64,000 bases of DNA from Gemmatimonadales bacterium (GCA_009840115.1 VXOJ01000032.1:1-64000), one strand, 5' to 3'; counted from the first letter of the stretch, positions 15,203 to 25,433 are shown. Notes: generated from the letters alone by a model not told the origin. Numbers and translations are program-made.

Positions 15203-16225
15203 ATGAAAATCCGTCCCTTCCGCGCCCCGATGGCGCTCCTCGCGGCCGTCCTCCCGGTCCTCTCCGCCTGCAGCAAGCAGACGGCGTTCGGAGAGGCGAA
15301 CAGCCTCATCATCCTCGCTCCCGACTCGCTCTCGCAGCAAGTGGAGGAGGAGACCCGGCAGGTCCTCGAACCCACGATCTTCACGAGCCGGAACGAGAAG
15401 CAGTACGAGGTGAGCTTCGTCGACCCGGGCCACGAGAACGTCGGACAACTGAAACTGTTCCGTAACCTGATCGTGTTCGGGACGGCGGACGATCCCCTCA
15501 TGCTCGAGGTGGCGGCCGAGGCGGGCCAGGATCTCGCCGCGCTCGAGCCGGGCCGCGTCTTCCAGGCGTCGAACGTGTGGGCCCTGGCCCAGACCGTGAC
15601 GGCCGTCCTGCTGCGCTCCGGCCGCGAAGCCGAGTCGTGGGTGGCGGCTCTGCCGTCGGTCCTGAACGCGGTGGACACGAACTACCGCGAACTCGTGCTG
15701 CGGCGGATGTTCGCGACGGCCGCGGACACCGCCCTCAGGACGGATCTGGGGCGGCGGTTCGGGTTCTCGCTCCTCGTCCCGGAGGTCTACGACCGGATCG
15801 CGCGGGATCTCGGCGGCGGGGACAGCCTCGTCATCCTGCGCAACGACAACCCGGACCCGAGCGAGCTCATCCGCTCGGTCCTCATCGCCTGGCGCCCGGG
15901 CGTCGACTCGCTGACGAGGGAACTCGCGCTGGAGTGGCGGGCGGAGATCGATGCCGTCCACTACAACGTCCCGCAGCGCATCGACGACTCGAATTCGAGC
16001 GTCGTCAGCTTCATGTGGGAGGGCCGCCCGGCGCTGGAGGTGACCGGCGTGTGGCAGGACGAGTCGGGCGGATTCCCCGCGGCCGGCCCGTTCATCGTGT
16101 GGCTGGTCGACTGCCCGGCGCGCACGTACTTCGTCGATGCGTGGCTCTATTCGCCGAACCGGGCCAAGTACGAGTACATGCTGCAGTTGCAGGAGATTCT
16201 CGGGTCGTTCCGCTGCGTCGAGTAG
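15203..16225 (+). CDS. DUF4837-type lipoprotein
   Basis: 340 residues from ATG 15203; the lipoprotein leader MKIRPFRAPMALLAAVLPVL ends in the lipobox LSAC. The body (NSLIILAPDSLSQQVEEETR early, FVDAWLYSPNRAKYEYMLQL late) follows DUF4837 proteins of Bacteroidota and relatives, all of unknown role. Divergent from phoD, 50 bases upstream of dnaE. Confidence 0.75.
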   Translation: MKIRPFRAPMALLAAVLPVLSACSKQTAFGEANSLIILAPDSLSQQVEEETRQVLEPTIFTSRNEKQYEVSFVDPGHENVGQLKLFRNLIVFGTADDPLMLEVAAEAGQDLAALEPGRVFQASNVWALAQTVTAVLLRSGREAESWVAALPSVLNAVDTNYRELVLRRMFATAADTALRTDLGRRFGFSLLVPEVYDRIARDLGGGDSLVILRNDNPDPSELIRSVLIAWRPGVDSLTRELALEWRAEIDAVHYNVPQRIDDSNSSVVSFMWEGRPALEVTGVWQDESGGFPAAGPFIVWLVDCPARTYFVDAWLYSPNRAKYEYMLQLQEILGSFRCVE

Positions 16226-16275
16226 CCGAACGCCACAGCCAAATCTGACACGCCTGGCCGGACAGGGTCGCCCGG

Positions 16276-19200
16276 ATGCCGTTCGTTCATCTTCACACAC
16301 ATAGCGAGTACTCGCTCCTCGACGGCGCGAACCGGATCGACGACCTGGTCCAGCGCGCGGTCGAACTCGGCATGCCCGCCCTCGCCCTCACGGACCACGG
16401 CAACCTGCACGGCGCCTGGGAGTTCCAGGAGAAGGCCCGTGCCAGGGGCATCAAGCCGATCATCGGCTGCGAGGCCTACGTCGCGTACGGCGACCGCCGT
16501 TCCCGCCGCATGGAGGAGGGGGCCCCGGCCCACAACGCGCACCTCGTGCTCCTCGCGGAGAACGCGCGCGGGTACTCGAACCTCCTGAAGCTCTCGTCGA
16601 TCGGGTACACGGAGGGCTTCTACCGCCGCCCCCGCGTGGACCGCGAGACGCTCGAGCGCTACTCGGAGGGGATCATCTGCCTCTCCGCCTGCCTCGCCGG
16701 CGAGGTCGCGCGCTACTTGCAGCACGAGCGCTACGACGACGCGAAGCGGGCGGCGGAGTGGCACGCGGGCGTGTTCAAGGACCGCTACTGGCTCGAACTC
16801 CAGAACCACGGGATCCCGAAGCAGGACCTCGTCAACAAGGGGATCATCCGGATCTCCGAGGAACTGGGGCTGCCGCTCGTCGTCACCAACGACGCGCACT
16901 ACATGCGGCGGGAGGACGCGGACGCGCACGACACGCTCCTCTGCATCGGGACCGGCAAGGACAAGGACGACCCCGACCGGCTCCGCTTCCACGGGGAGGA
17001 GAGCTACTTCAAGACCGCCGACGAGATGGCGGAACTCTTCCCGGACCTGCCCGGCCTGCTCGCCGAGACGGTGAAGATCGCGGAGCGCTGCGACGTCAAG
17101 TTCGACAAGCAGTACCAGTTGCCCGGCTTCCCGCTCCCGGACCGCTTCTCCGAACCCATGCAGATGCTGCGCCACGAAGCGACGGAAGGGGCGAAGGCCA
17201 GGTACGGCGACCCCCTGCCGGACGAGGCGCGCGACCGCCTCGACTACGAACTCGGGGTCATCGAGAACACGGGGTACGCGGGATACCTGCTCATCGTCTG
17301 GGACTTCATCGTCGCGGCGCGCGAACGGGACATCCCCGTGGGGCCCGGCCGCGGATCCGCCGCGGGGTCGATCATCTGCTACGCGCTCGGCATCACCGAC
17401 GTGGACCCGCTCGAGTTCGACCTCCTCTTCGAGCGCTTCCTGAATCCGGAACGCGTCTCGATGCCGGACATCGACATCGACTTCTGCTACGAGCGCCGCG
17501 GCGAGGTCATCGACTACGTGCGGGAGAAGTACGGACAGGCGTCGGTGGGGCAGATCATCACCTTCGGGACGATGAAGGCGCGCGCCGTGATCCGGGACGT
17601 GGGCCGGGTGCTCGGCTTCTCGCCCTCGGACACGGACCGGCTCGCGAAGCTCGTGCCGTCCACGCCGGGGTATTCGCTCACGGTGGCGGAGGCGAGGAAG
17701 AAGGTCGGTGACCTCGCCGCGAGCGACCGCGAGGATGCGCAGGTCAGGAAACTCCTCGACTACGCGGAACGCATCGAGGGACTCGCGCGCCACAGTTCCG
17801 TGCACGCGGCGGGGGTGGTGATCGCGCCGGGACCGCTGGACGACTACGTGCCGATCTGCTCGGACACGAAGAGCGGCGCCGTGATCACGCAGTTCGACAT
17901 GAACGCGCTCGAGAAGGCGGGCATGCTCAAGATGGACTTTCTGGGCCTGCGCACGCTGACGGTGATCGACGACGCGGCGCGCAACGTGCAGGAACGGCAC
18001 GGGACCCGCGTGGACTGGGAGGAGATCGGCCTCGACGACCCGGGCGTGTACGAGATGCTCGCGTCCGGCCGCACGAGCGGCGTCTTCCAGTTCGAATCCA
18101 GCCTCGCCACGGACAAGCTGCGCGCCATGCGCTGCGACCGCTTCGACGACCTCGTCGCCGTCAACGCGCTCATCCGCCCGGGTCCGCTCGATTCCGGGAT
18201 GACGGACGTCTACATCAAGCGCAAGCGGGGACTCCAGCCGGTCGACTATCCGCACCCCGACCTGCAGGAGGTCCTCGAGCCGACGTACGGCGTCATCACC
18301 TACCAGGAGCAGGTGATGCGGGCCGCCAACCTGCTCGCCGGGTTCTCGCTCGCCGAAGCGGACGTGCTCCGGAAGGCGGTCGGCAAGAAGGACGCCGACC
18401 TCACGGACCGGGTCCTCGGGGAATTCCAGAAGCGCGCGGTCGAGCGCGGGGTGGCGAAGCCGAAGGCGGGCGAGATCGCCGAACTCATCCGCACCTTCGG
18501 CCGCTACGGCTTCAACAAGGCACACAGCGTGGCGTACGCGCTCCTCTCCTACCGGACGGCGTGGCTGAAGGCGCACTACCCGGCCGAGTTCATGGCCGGC
18601 CTCCTGTCGTCGGAAATCGGGAGCACGGATGCGGTCGTCCTGTACATCGGAGCGGCGCGGACGCTCGGGATCCGGGTGCTGCCCCCCTCGGTGAAGGAGT
18701 CGGGCTACCGCTTCACGGTGGTCGACGATCCGGAGGACCCCGGGAAGTCGGCGATCCGCTTCGGGCTGGGCGCGATCAAGGGCGTGGGACACTCCGCGAT
18801 CCGGTCCATCCAGGCGGCGCGGGAAGAGGCTCCGTTCGAGAGCTTCATCGGCTTCCTCGAACGGATCGACCTGCGGCTCAACAACTCGCGCGTCATCCAG
18901 GCCCTGATCGGAGCCGGGGCGCTCGACGACCTCGGCGACCGCGCCGCCCTCACCGCCGGCCTCGAGGTCATGCTCAACGAGGCGCAACTGCGCCGGCAGG
19001 AGGCGGAGAGCGGACAGACGAGCCTGTTCGGGGGCGACGCGGCGGAGACGCGGCCCGAGGTCGAACTCCCCGTCGTGCCCGCGTGGAGCGAGCGCGACCG
19101 CCTGCGCGAGGAGAAGGAACGCCTCGGGTTCTACATCTCCGGTCACCCGCTCGAGCGCTACCGGGACCTCGTCGACCTCTACGCGCTGGAGGCGAGGACG

Positions 19201-19794
19201 ACGAACCTGCGCGAACACCGCGACCGGCCCGTGGAGGTTCCCTGCGTCATCACGGAGACGTCCGTGCGCACGGCGCGCAAGGACGGCCGGGAGTGGGCGC
19301 GCCTCACGATCGAGGACTTTCACGGGACGGCGACGACGCTCGTGTTCGGCGATGTGTGGCAGAAGAACCGCGGGCTCCTCACGGACGACCGCCCGGTCCT
19401 GATCGCCGGCACGGTGTCGGGCAACTCGCGGGACGACGACGATCCGCCCATTTTTCTCGACTCCGTGCGGCCGCTGGCGGATGTGCGGGACGAGGGCCAG
19501 GTGGGGATCCTGATCGAACTCCGCGAGGACGACCGGCTGGAGCCCGGCGCGTTCGGCAAGGCGCGCGCGTTGATCGAGGCCTCGCCGGGACTCGGCCCTC
19601 TCTACCTGGATGTGAACGGGGACGGGGGCCAGGGGAACGGCGGTGCGAACGGGGATCTCGGGGCGCCGGAAGACGACGCGCACCCATCCCGGTTCAGGTC
19701 GCGCACGCTGCGCGTGGCCCCGACGCCGGCCCTGGTCGAGGAGCTGCGCGGACTGCTGGGCGGAAGCGGCGTGAGACTGGTCCGGAACCGCTGA
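16276..19794 (+). CDS. dnaE: DNA polymerase III subunit alpha
   Basis: 1172 residues, the usual DnaE1 size. PHP domain at the N-terminus (FVHLHTHSEYSLLDG, residues 3-17), polymerase core with GPGRGSAAGSI at about 356-366 and the catalytic aspartates in MPDIDIDF at about 396-403, third acidic block KMDFLGLRTL near 552, helix-hairpin-helix region with GFNKAHSVAYALLSY, and a C-terminal OB fold (VPCVITETSVRTARKDGREW). A Gly/Asn-rich linker (GDGGQGNGGANGD) lies near residue 1120. Replicative polymerase of the chromosome. Confidence 0.97.
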   Translation: MPFVHLHTHSEYSLLDGANRIDDLVQRAVELGMPALALTDHGNLHGAWEFQEKARARGIKPIIGCEAYVAYGDRRSRRMEEGAPAHNAHLVLLAENARGYSNLLKLSSIGYTEGFYRRPRVDRETLERYSEGIICLSACLAGEVARYLQHERYDDAKRAAEWHAGVFKDRYWLELQNHGIPKQDLVNKGIIRISEELGLPLVVTNDAHYMRREDADAHDTLLCIGTGKDKDDPDRLRFHGEESYFKTADEMAELFPDLPGLLAETVKIAERCDVKFDKQYQLPGFPLPDRFSEPMQMLRHEATEGAKARYGDPLPDEARDRLDYELGVIENTGYAGYLLIVWDFIVAARERDIPVGPGRGSAAGSIICYALGITDVDPLEFDLLFERFLNPERVSMPDIDIDFCYERRGEVIDYVREKYGQASVGQIITFGTMKARAVIRDVGRVLGFSPSDTDRLAKLVPSTPGYSLTVAEARKKVGDLAASDREDAQVRKLLDYAERIEGLARHSSVHAAGVVIAPGPLDDYVPICSDTKSGAVITQFDMNALEKAGMLKMDFLGLRTLTVIDDAARNVQERHGTRVDWEEIGLDDPGVYEMLASGRTSGVFQFESSLATDKLRAMRCDRFDDLVAVNALIRPGPLDSGMTDVYIKRKRGLQPVDYPHPDLQEVLEPTYGVITYQEQVMRAANLLAGFSLAEADVLRKAVGKKDADLTDRVLGEFQKRAVERGVAKPKAGEIAELIRTFGRYGFNKAHSVAYALLSYRTAWLKAHYPAEFMAGLLSSEIGSTDAVVLYIGAARTLGIRVLPPSVKESGYRFTVVDDPEDPGKSAIRFGLGAIKGVGHSAIRSIQAAREEAPFESFIGFLERIDLRLNNSRVIQALIGAGALDDLGDRAALTAGLEVMLNEAQLRRQEAESGQTSLFGGDAAETRPEVELPVVPAWSERDRLREEKERLGFYISGHPLERYRDLVDLYALEARTTNLREHRDRPVEVPCVITETSVRTARKDGREWARLTIEDFHGTATTLVFGDVWQKNRGLLTDDRPVLIAGTVSGNSRDDDDPPIFLDSVRPLADVRDEGQVGILIELREDDRLEPGAFGKARALIEASPGLGPLYLDVNGDGGQGNGGANGDLGAPEDDAHPSRFRSRTLRVAPTPALVEELRGLLGGSGVRLVRNR

Positions 19795-19916
19795 CGGTTC
19801 GGCCGCGTCCGGCCGCCCGCTGGCCGGATCGCCACCCGCGGGCCCAGTTTGTGGGGGCAGCCGAGCCACGGCCCGCAGGGATGGACATCGGCTCCGGGAC
19901 CGAGAGATGATCGCGT

Positions 19917-20864
19917 ATGTCGATAGAACAGGAAGGCCTGGCCGAACTCCGCAACCACGTGGAGGAGCTTCGGAACAAGGCCCGGGAACGCGGGATCGAC
20001 GTGAGCGCCGAGCTGGGGCCGCTGGAGGCTCAGCTCGCCGCCGCGCACGATGAGGCCATGGCCCGGCTCTCGCGTTTCGACCGCGTAAAGCTCGCCCGCA
20101 ACCAGGACCGTCCCTTCTCGCTCGACTACATCCGCGGGATCGGCACGGACTTCTTCGAGTTGCGAGGCGACCGCGTCTTCCGCGACGACCCCGCCATCGT
20201 CGGCGGCTGGCTCAAGCTCGACGGCCGTTCGGTCATGGTCATCGGGCACCAGAAGGGCCGGGAGATGAAGGAGAACCTGCGCCGCAACTTCGGTTCTCCC
20301 CATCCCGAGGGGTATCGCAAGGCGAAGCGCCTGCTGCGGCTGGCCGAGAAGTTCGGCCGCCCCGTCATTACCTTCATCGACACGCAGGGGGCGTATCCGG
20401 GGATCGGCGCCGAGGAGCGGGGCCAGGCGGAGGCGATCGCCCGCAACCTCGCCGTGATGGCGGGCCTGCGCGTCCCCATCGTGAGCTGCGTCATCGGCGA
20501 GGGCGGCTCGGGCGGCGCCCTGGGGATCGGCGTGGCGGACCGCGTCCTCATGATGGAGAACGCGATCTACTCCGTGATCTCGCCCGAAGGGTGCGCCGCG
20601 ATCCTGTGGCGGAGCCGCGAGCACTCGGACAAGGCGGCGGAAGCGCTCAAGCTCACCGCCAGCGACCTCCAGGACCTGGGCGTGGTCGACCAGGTCATCC
20701 CGGAGCCGCGGGGAGGGGCGCACGCGGATCCGGACGCCGCGGTCAAGGCCATGGGCGCCGCCATCCGGCGCCATCTGCGGGAACTCGAGAAGCTCGAGCC
20801 GGCCGGCCTGGTCGAGTCGCGGCGGGACAAGTACTACGCCATCGGCGCCTGGGAGGAGAGGTGA
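19917..20864 (+). CDS. accA: acetyl-CoA carboxylase carboxyltransferase subunit alpha
   Basis: 315 residues, standard length. [13 protein letters not shown]-like opening ([17 protein letters not shown]), [31 protein letters not shown] and [19 protein letters not shown] are diagnostic. With AccD it moves CO2 from carboxybiotin to acetyl-CoA, giving malonyl-CoA for fatty-acid synthesis. Its stop overlaps the start of the RicT gene (GTGA). Confidence 0.97.
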   Translation: MSIEQEGLAELRNHVEELRNKARERGIDVSAELGPLEAQLAAAHDEAMARLSRFDRVKLARNQDRPFSLDYIRGIGTDFFELRGDRVFRDDPAIVGGWLKLDGRSVMVIGHQKGREMKENLRRNFGSPHPEGYRKAKRLLRLAEKFGRPVITFIDTQGAYPGIGAEERGQAEAIARNLAVMAGLRVPIVSCVIGEGGSGGALGIGVADRVLMMENAIYSVISPEGCAAILWRSREHSDKAAEALKLTASDLQDLGVVDQVIPEPRGGAHADPDAAVKAMGAAIRRHLRELEKLEPAGLVESRRDKYYAIGAWEER

Positions 20865-21910
20865 GCGAGGGCCGGCGGCCGCGCCCGGTACGGCCGCGCG
20901 CCCCCCGTCCCGCGCGCCCCGCCGGCGAGTCCGGCAACGGCGCCGCGGCCCCGAATCCGGCGTCCGTCCCGAGTCCGGCGGCGCCCCCGAGTCCGGCCGC
21001 GGGCCCGGATCGCGTGGCGTCGCCGGGTCCGGCGGCGGGCGCCCCGAGCCAGGTCCTCGAGGTCCGGTTCAAGGGCCTGCGCTCCGACTTCTTCGCCTTC
21101 AGCGGCGTCCCTCCGCTGACGGAGCGGGAGTACGTCGTCGTGGAGGCCGACCGCGGGCAGGACATCGGCTGGGTGAAGCGCGCGGCCGCGGCCCGCGACC
21201 TGGCGTGCGAGGGGGGCTGCGACGCCACGGGCGAGCGCGCCGTCCCGCTGCCCTCCCGCCGCGTGATCCGCCGCGCCGCGCCGGCCGACGTCCTGCGGCT
21301 GCAGCAGCTGCGCGATCAGGAACTCGAAGTCCGCCGGCGCACGCGCGAACTCGCCGTGAAGCACCGGCTGCGGATGAAGGTGAGCGAGGCGGAGTGGCAG
21401 TGGGACCGCAACAAGCTCACGGTCTACTTCACCGCGGAGAAGCGCGTCGACTTTCGCGCCCTCGTGCGGGACATGGCCCGCTCGTTCCGGACCCGGATCG
21501 ACCTGCGGCAGATCGGGGTCCGCGACGAGGCGCGCCGTCTCGGGGGGCTGGGCCGCTGCCGCCGCGAACTCTGCTGCCGCTCGTGGCTCACGTCCATCGA
21601 ACCCGTCACGCTGCAGCTCGCCAAGGACCAGGGCCTCTCCCTCAATCCGAGCCAGATTTCGGGCGCCTGCGGCCGTCTCATGAACTGCCTCCGCTACGAG
21701 CACGCCGTGTACACGCAGGCCAAGAAGCGCTTCCCGCCCGTGGGCCGGACGATCCGGACCGCCAACGGCCGCGAGAACGTGAAGTCGTGGGACCTGTTCG
21801 AGGAGACCGTGTCGCTCGAGGCGGGGGACGGCGAGGTCCGCACGATCCCGCTCGCCCAGTTGAAGGACGAGAGGCGCGCCGCCCGCCGCGCCGAGCTGGA
21901 CCGCGGCTAG
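20861..21910 (+). CDS. ricT: PSP1/RicT-family protein
   Basis: 349 residues from GTG 20861, overlapping the accA stop by 4 bases. The first 60 residues are a Pro/Ala repeat region ([17 protein letters not shown]), then the PSP1 domain: [30 protein letters not shown], and the cysteine-rich [14 protein letters not shown] near 230-243 with [15 protein letters not shown]. In Bacillus, RicT with RicA and RicF carries Fe-S clusters and aids RNase Y processing; in other phyla its role is unclear. Confidence 0.85.
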   Translation: MSEGRRPRPVRPRAPRPARPAGESGNGAAAPNPASVPSPAAPPSPAAGPDRVASPGPAAGAPSQVLEVRFKGLRSDFFAFSGVPPLTEREYVVVEADRGQDIGWVKRAAAARDLACEGGCDATGERAVPLPSRRVIRRAAPADVLRLQQLRDQELEVRRRTRELAVKHRLRMKVSEAEWQWDRNKLTVYFTAEKRVDFRALVRDMARSFRTRIDLRQIGVRDEARRLGGLGRCRRELCCRSWLTSIEPVTLQLAKDQGLSLNPSQISGACGRLMNCLRYEHAVYTQAKKRFPPVGRTIRTANGRENVKSWDLFEETVSLEAGDGEVRTIPLAQLKDERRAARRAELDRG

Positions 21911-21944
21911 CAGCCCCGCGACGAAACCCCGACACGGACTGCCA

Positions 21945-23483
21945 GTGTCTCGATTCTATCTCACGACGGCGATCGACTACTCGAACGGCGACCCGCACCT
22001 GGGGCACGCCATCGAGAAGATCGGCGCCGACGCGATCGCCCGGTACCGGCGCGCCTCCGGGGACGACGTCCATTTCCTCATCGGGATGGACGAGCACGGG
22101 CAGAAGGTCCAGCAGGAGGCGGAGAAGCAGGGAGCGGAGCCCGCGGAATGGGTCGACCGCATCGCCGAGGCCTTCCTCGACGTCTGGCGGCGCCTGGGCC
22201 TCTCCAACGACGACTTCATCCGTACCTCGGAACCGCGCCACCACCGTGGCGTGACCGCGCTCATGGAGCGGATCGCCGGGAACGGGGACTTCCGCCGCGC
22301 GAAGTACGAGGGCCACTACTGCGCCGGGTGCGAAGCCTTCAAGAAGGACGATGAACTGGCGGACGGGCGCTGCCCGCTCCACCCCGGGCGCGAGATCGAG
22401 TGGACGGAGGAGGACAACTGGTTCTTCCGGCTCTCCGACTACCGGGACACGCTCCTCGAACGCCTGCGGAACGACCCGGATTCCGTGCGGCCCGCGACGC
22501 GGCGCAACGAGATCACGCGGCTGCTGGAGTCGGGGCTCGACGACATCTCGGCCTCCCGCTCCAGGATCCGCTGGGGCGTCCCCTTTCCGGGGGACGAGGG
22601 GCACACGGTCTACGTGTGGTTCGACGCGCTCTCGAACTACATCACGGCCATCGGCTATCCCGACGGCGAGGCGTTCGGGAAGTTCTGGCCCGCCGACCTC
22701 CACATCATCGGCAAGGACATCACCCGCTTCCACTGCGTGTACTGGCCGGCCATGCTGCTGGCCGCGGGCGTGGAGCCGGCGAAGAGCGTGTGGGGCCACG
22801 GCTTCATCAAGATCGGCGGGGCCAAGCTCTCGAAGTCGGCGGGAACGGAACTCGGGCTCGTCGAACTCATCGAACGGCACGGACCGGACGCGCTGCGCTA
22901 CTTCCTGCTGCGGGAGGTGCCATGGGACGGCGACCGCGACTACCCGTCGACGGAGGCCTTCATCGAGCAGTTCGACCGCCGCTACACGACGGACCTCGCG
23001 AACGACCTCGGCAACCTCCTGAACCGCGTCGTGTCGATGGTGGCCCGGTACCGCGGAGGGGACGTGCCGCCGCCGCAAGGCGGAGGACTCGCGGAAGGAG
23101 CACTCGCGGCAACAGCGGCCCGTGCCCTCGGGGAATACCGTGCGGCCATGGACGGCTATCTGCTGCACAAGGGCCTGGCGGCGGCGTTCGACATCGTGCG
23201 CGCGGCGAACGGGTTCGTGGACGAGACGAAGCCGTGGGCGCTGGCGAAAGCGGAGCGCGAGGACGGCGCGGACGCGGACGCGCTCGACGGGGTGTTGTCT
23301 CAGCTCATCGGAGCGCTCGGCGCGGTGGCGGCGATGCTCGCCCCCTTCACTCCTGCCAAGGCCGCCGAACTCTGGGGCACCCTGGGGGGCGACGGATCGC
23401 CGCCGACCTTCGAGCGTCTCGAACCGTCCGTGGCCGGGCTCCGGGCCGTGCGCCCCGGCGGCGTGCTCTTCCCGCGCCCCTGA
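21945..23483 (+). CDS. metG: methionyl-tRNA synthetase
   Basis: 512 residues from GTG 21945. HIGH-type motif PHLGHA (17-22), zinc knuckle CAGC...CPLH (about 126-146), WFDALSNYI, and KLSKS (about 293-297, a KMSKS variant). The C-terminal anticodon-binding helical domain ends the protein; the EMAP-like tRNA-binding tail of some MetRS is absent. It shares the strand and close spacing of accA-ricT. Confidence 0.96.
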   Translation: MSRFYLTTAIDYSNGDPHLGHAIEKIGADAIARYRRASGDDVHFLIGMDEHGQKVQQEAEKQGAEPAEWVDRIAEAFLDVWRRLGLSNDDFIRTSEPRHHRGVTALMERIAGNGDFRRAKYEGHYCAGCEAFKKDDELADGRCPLHPGREIEWTEEDNWFFRLSDYRDTLLERLRNDPDSVRPATRRNEITRLLESGLDDISASRSRIRWGVPFPGDEGHTVYVWFDALSNYITAIGYPDGEAFGKFWPADLHIIGKDITRFHCVYWPAMLLAAGVEPAKSVWGHGFIKIGGAKLSKSAGTELGLVELIERHGPDALRYFLLREVPWDGDRDYPSTEAFIEQFDRRYTTDLANDLGNLLNRVVSMVARYRGGDVPPPQGGGLAEGALAATAARALGEYRAAMDGYLLHKGLAAAFDIVRAANGFVDETKPWALAKAEREDGADADALDGVLSQLIGALGAVAAMLAPFTPAKAAELWGTLGGDGSPPTFERLEPSVAGLRAVRPGGVLFPRP

Positions 23484-23541
23484 TCGCCGGCCCGCCGCCG
23501 CACGCCGCGCCGCCGCACGCCCTGCCGCCGCCCCGAAAACG

Positions 23542-23571
23542 TTGACACTGGTTGCCGCCCGCGACTAACTT
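23542..23571 (+). promoter_or_regulatory. promoter upstream of the M23 peptidase leader
   Basis: Perfect TTGACA at 23542-23547, an 18-base spacer and TAACTT at 23566-23571. Transcription would begin near 23578-23581, about 95 bases before the coding start. Confidence 0.5.
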
Positions 23572-23580
23572 TATCGACCG

Positions 23581-23637
23581 ATGTTGCGGCTGCGGGCGGG
23601 CGGTTCCCGTCGCGCGGCGACCGGCCGGGCAGCTTGA
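23581..23637 (+). CDS. possible 18-residue leader peptide
   Basis: ATG at 23581 lies at or just after the predicted transcript start and reads MLRLRAGGSRRAATGRAA with the stop inside the loop of the following hairpin. It is Arg-rich (five Arg of 18). If translated without a leader, ribosome position could affect the hairpin. Coding status is speculative. Confidence 0.25.
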   Translation: MLRLRAGGSRRAATGRAA

Positions 23638-23650
23638 CCGGCCTTTTTTT
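23623..23650 (+). terminator. intrinsic terminator or attenuator before the M23 gene
   Basis: GGCCGG (23623-23628) pairs with CCGGCC (23638-23643), loop GCAGCTTGA, then seven T's (23644-23650). It can end metG transcripts; because it also lies downstream of the TTGACA promoter it could attenuate the next gene. Confidence 0.6.
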
Positions 23651-23673
23651 CGCCCCTCTTACGGCTGGACGAC

Positions 23674-24615
23674 TTGAGACAATCTTCGTACTGGACGATA
23701 CAGATATTGCCCGGGAGTGGCGGGCGGGCGCGCAGCTATCGCGTTGAGAAGCGCCGCGCGAAAGCTGTCGGCATCGCCGCGGCCGTGCTCCTGATGATGG
23801 CCTCCGCGTTCGTCGCCACCGTGTTGGGGCGCCAGGACGCGGCGGAGCAGCTCGCGCGCTACCGGGCCGAGAACCGGCAGCTGATCACCAGCCTGCAGGC
23901 CATGGAGCGCCGCAGCGGGGAGTTCAGCCGGGCGCTCGACGATCTCTCCGCGCGGGAACAGAGATTCCGGCTCGTCGCCGGCCTTCCCCTGCTCGATCCC
24001 GATGTCTACTCGGTCGGAGTCGGCGGGCCCGGCGGCGTCTCCCCGGCGAACGACGCGTTCTTCGAGGTCGCCCCGGACCTGGCGCGGGAGGCCGAAGATG
24101 TGGTGGTCGACATCGAGCAGTTGCTGCGGCGCGCGGACCTGCTTGGAAGCAGCCTCACCGAGGCGGCGGATTCCGTCGGGACGCATCGGGAGCGGTATCA
24201 GCGCATTCCCTCGATCTGGCCGGTCGTTTCGGACGACTCCTGGATCTCCTCGGGCTTCAGCTATAACCGGCTGCATCCGGTGCTCGGGCTCCGGCGTCCG
24301 CATACCGCCGTCGACATTTCGGCCGACTTCGGCACGCCCGTGATCGCGGCGGGTGCGGGACGGGTCACGTTCGCCGGCTCGAAGGCCGGATACGGCCGTG
24401 TCGTCGAAATCGACCACGGCGATGGCTACCAGAGCCTCTACGCTCACCTGGGCCGGATCGCGGTCCGCGTGGGCGCCCCGGTGCGGCGCGGCGATACCCT
24501 CGGGGAGGTCGGCGTCTCCGGGACGGCAACGGGTCCGAATCTCCACTACGAGATCCTGGTCGACGGCCGCGCGGTGAACCCGGTCGGCTACTTCCTGGAC
24601 GGCTACCGCCGCTAG
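23674..24615 (+). CDS. M23-family peptidase (LytM domain) with membrane anchor and coiled coil
   Basis: 313 residues from TTG 23674. One membrane helix (about 29-50), a coiled coil (about 54-95), then a C-terminal LytM domain: GFSYNRLHPVLG, HTAVDISADFGTPV (zinc His and Asp), YAHLGRI and NLHYEILVDG (HxH-type ligand). Either a cell-wall endopeptidase or, as in EnvC/bactofilin-linked relatives, a regulator of wall remodelling. The catalytic residues are retained. It ends 56 bases before the next lipoprotein gene. Confidence 0.85.
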   Translation: MRQSSYWTIQILPGSGGRARSYRVEKRRAKAVGIAAAVLLMMASAFVATVLGRQDAAEQLARYRAENRQLITSLQAMERRSGEFSRALDDLSAREQRFRLVAGLPLLDPDVYSVGVGGPGGVSPANDAFFEVAPDLAREAEDVVVDIEQLLRRADLLGSSLTEAADSVGTHRERYQRIPSIWPVVSDDSWISSGFSYNRLHPVLGLRRPHTAVDISADFGTPVIAAGAGRVTFAGSKAGYGRVVEIDHGDGYQSLYAHLGRIAVRVGAPVRRGDTLGEVGVSGTATGPNLHYEILVDGRAVNPVGYFLDGYRR

Positions 24616-24671
24616 CAGGAGCTTCTTAGATTCCGCCCACTTATCCGGACACCCCAACTGGAGTTCGATTG

Positions 24672-25433
24672 ATGTCGAAGTTGCGTGTCGCGACCCCGCT
24701 TCTGGCGATCCTCCCGTTGCTGGCCGCCTGTGGCGGCCGAATCACCGTGCACGTCGTGGCCGACGAGGCCGCGGCCGAAGCCGTGAACGACCTGGAAGTT
24801 CAGTTTATTCCATTTGACCGCGACTCCCTGTTCGCGGTCATCGTCGGGCAGGCCGCGACGCCGGAGCCGACGATCCCGGCGGATCTCGAAGAGGCCTCCC
24901 GGACCGAACAGGAGTACCGGGACCGCTGGAGCACGGCCGAGTCGAGCTGGAACAACGTCCGCGATTCCATGCGGTCGATCACCGCGCAACTCGACAACCT
25001 CGACGACCGCAGCGTGGAATACCGGCGTCTGTTCGACCAGTTCGGCGATCTCGAGGATCGCGAAGGGGCCCTGAACCGCCAGCGGCAGGCGGCGTTCGAC
25101 GAGTTCAGCGAACTGCAGCAGGCCAACCAGCAGCGCGTCGACTCGATCTGCATCGTCATCGATTCCTGGGAGGAAGCGGCCTTCGTGGGGTACGGCGACA
25201 TAGAGGACGATCTCCTCATGGCGCTGGGGCAAGAGGTGATGGCGGACACCACGGACGCCGATGGCGTCGCGTGGGCGTCGGCCCCCGGCGGGCCCTGGTG
25301 GGTCCACGCGCGGGTGAACACCGCGGCCGGCGAACTCTACTGGAACGTGATGGTCGACGGGGCTTCGGAGGACACGCTGCGACTGGTGCCGGGCAACGCC
25401 GAACTGCGACAGGGTGTGCGTCAGCGCTGCTAG
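24672..25433 (+). CDS. lipoprotein of unknown function with coiled-coil centre
   Basis: 253 residues from ATG 24672, with GGAG 8 bases upstream. Lipobox LAAC at about 18-21. A strand-rich opening (ITVHVVADEAAAEAVNDLEV) is followed by a long helical, Gln/Glu-rich part (TAESSWNNVRDSMRSITAQL, then EDREGALNRQRQAAFDEFSEL) and a C-terminal beta domain (GGPWWVHARVNTAAGELYWN) that resembles a transthyretin-like strand set. No family recognised. Confidence 0.7.
   Translation: MSKLRVATPLLAILPLLAACGGRITVHVVADEAAAEAVNDLEVQFIPFDRDSLFAVIVGQAATPEPTIPADLEEASRTEQEYRDRWSTAESSWNNVRDSMRSITAQLDNLDDRSVEYRRLFDQFGDLEDREGALNRQRQAAFDEFSELQQANQQRVDSICIVIDSWEEAAFVGYGDIEDDLLMALGQEVMADTTDADGVAWASAPGGPWWVHARVNTAAGELYWNVMVDGASEDTLRLVPGNAELRQGVRQRC

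Noticed and set aside
13559-16300. A 913-codon minus-strand frame as a long PhoD fusion
   Set aside because: Its first third is the antisense of the DUF4837 lipoprotein; the twin-arginine leader and ribosome site fix the PhoD start at 15133.
16147-19869. Very long open frame (over 1200 codons) on the minus strand opposite dnaE
   Set aside because: It is the antisense of a clear DnaE; its Arg/Val/Glu/His-rich, motif-free translation is the usual shadow of GC-rich codons.
23490-23535. CCGCCGCACGCC-type repeats after metG as a possible CRISPR or regulatory array
   Set aside because: Only two imperfect short copies in GC-rich sequence; no spacers or regular period.
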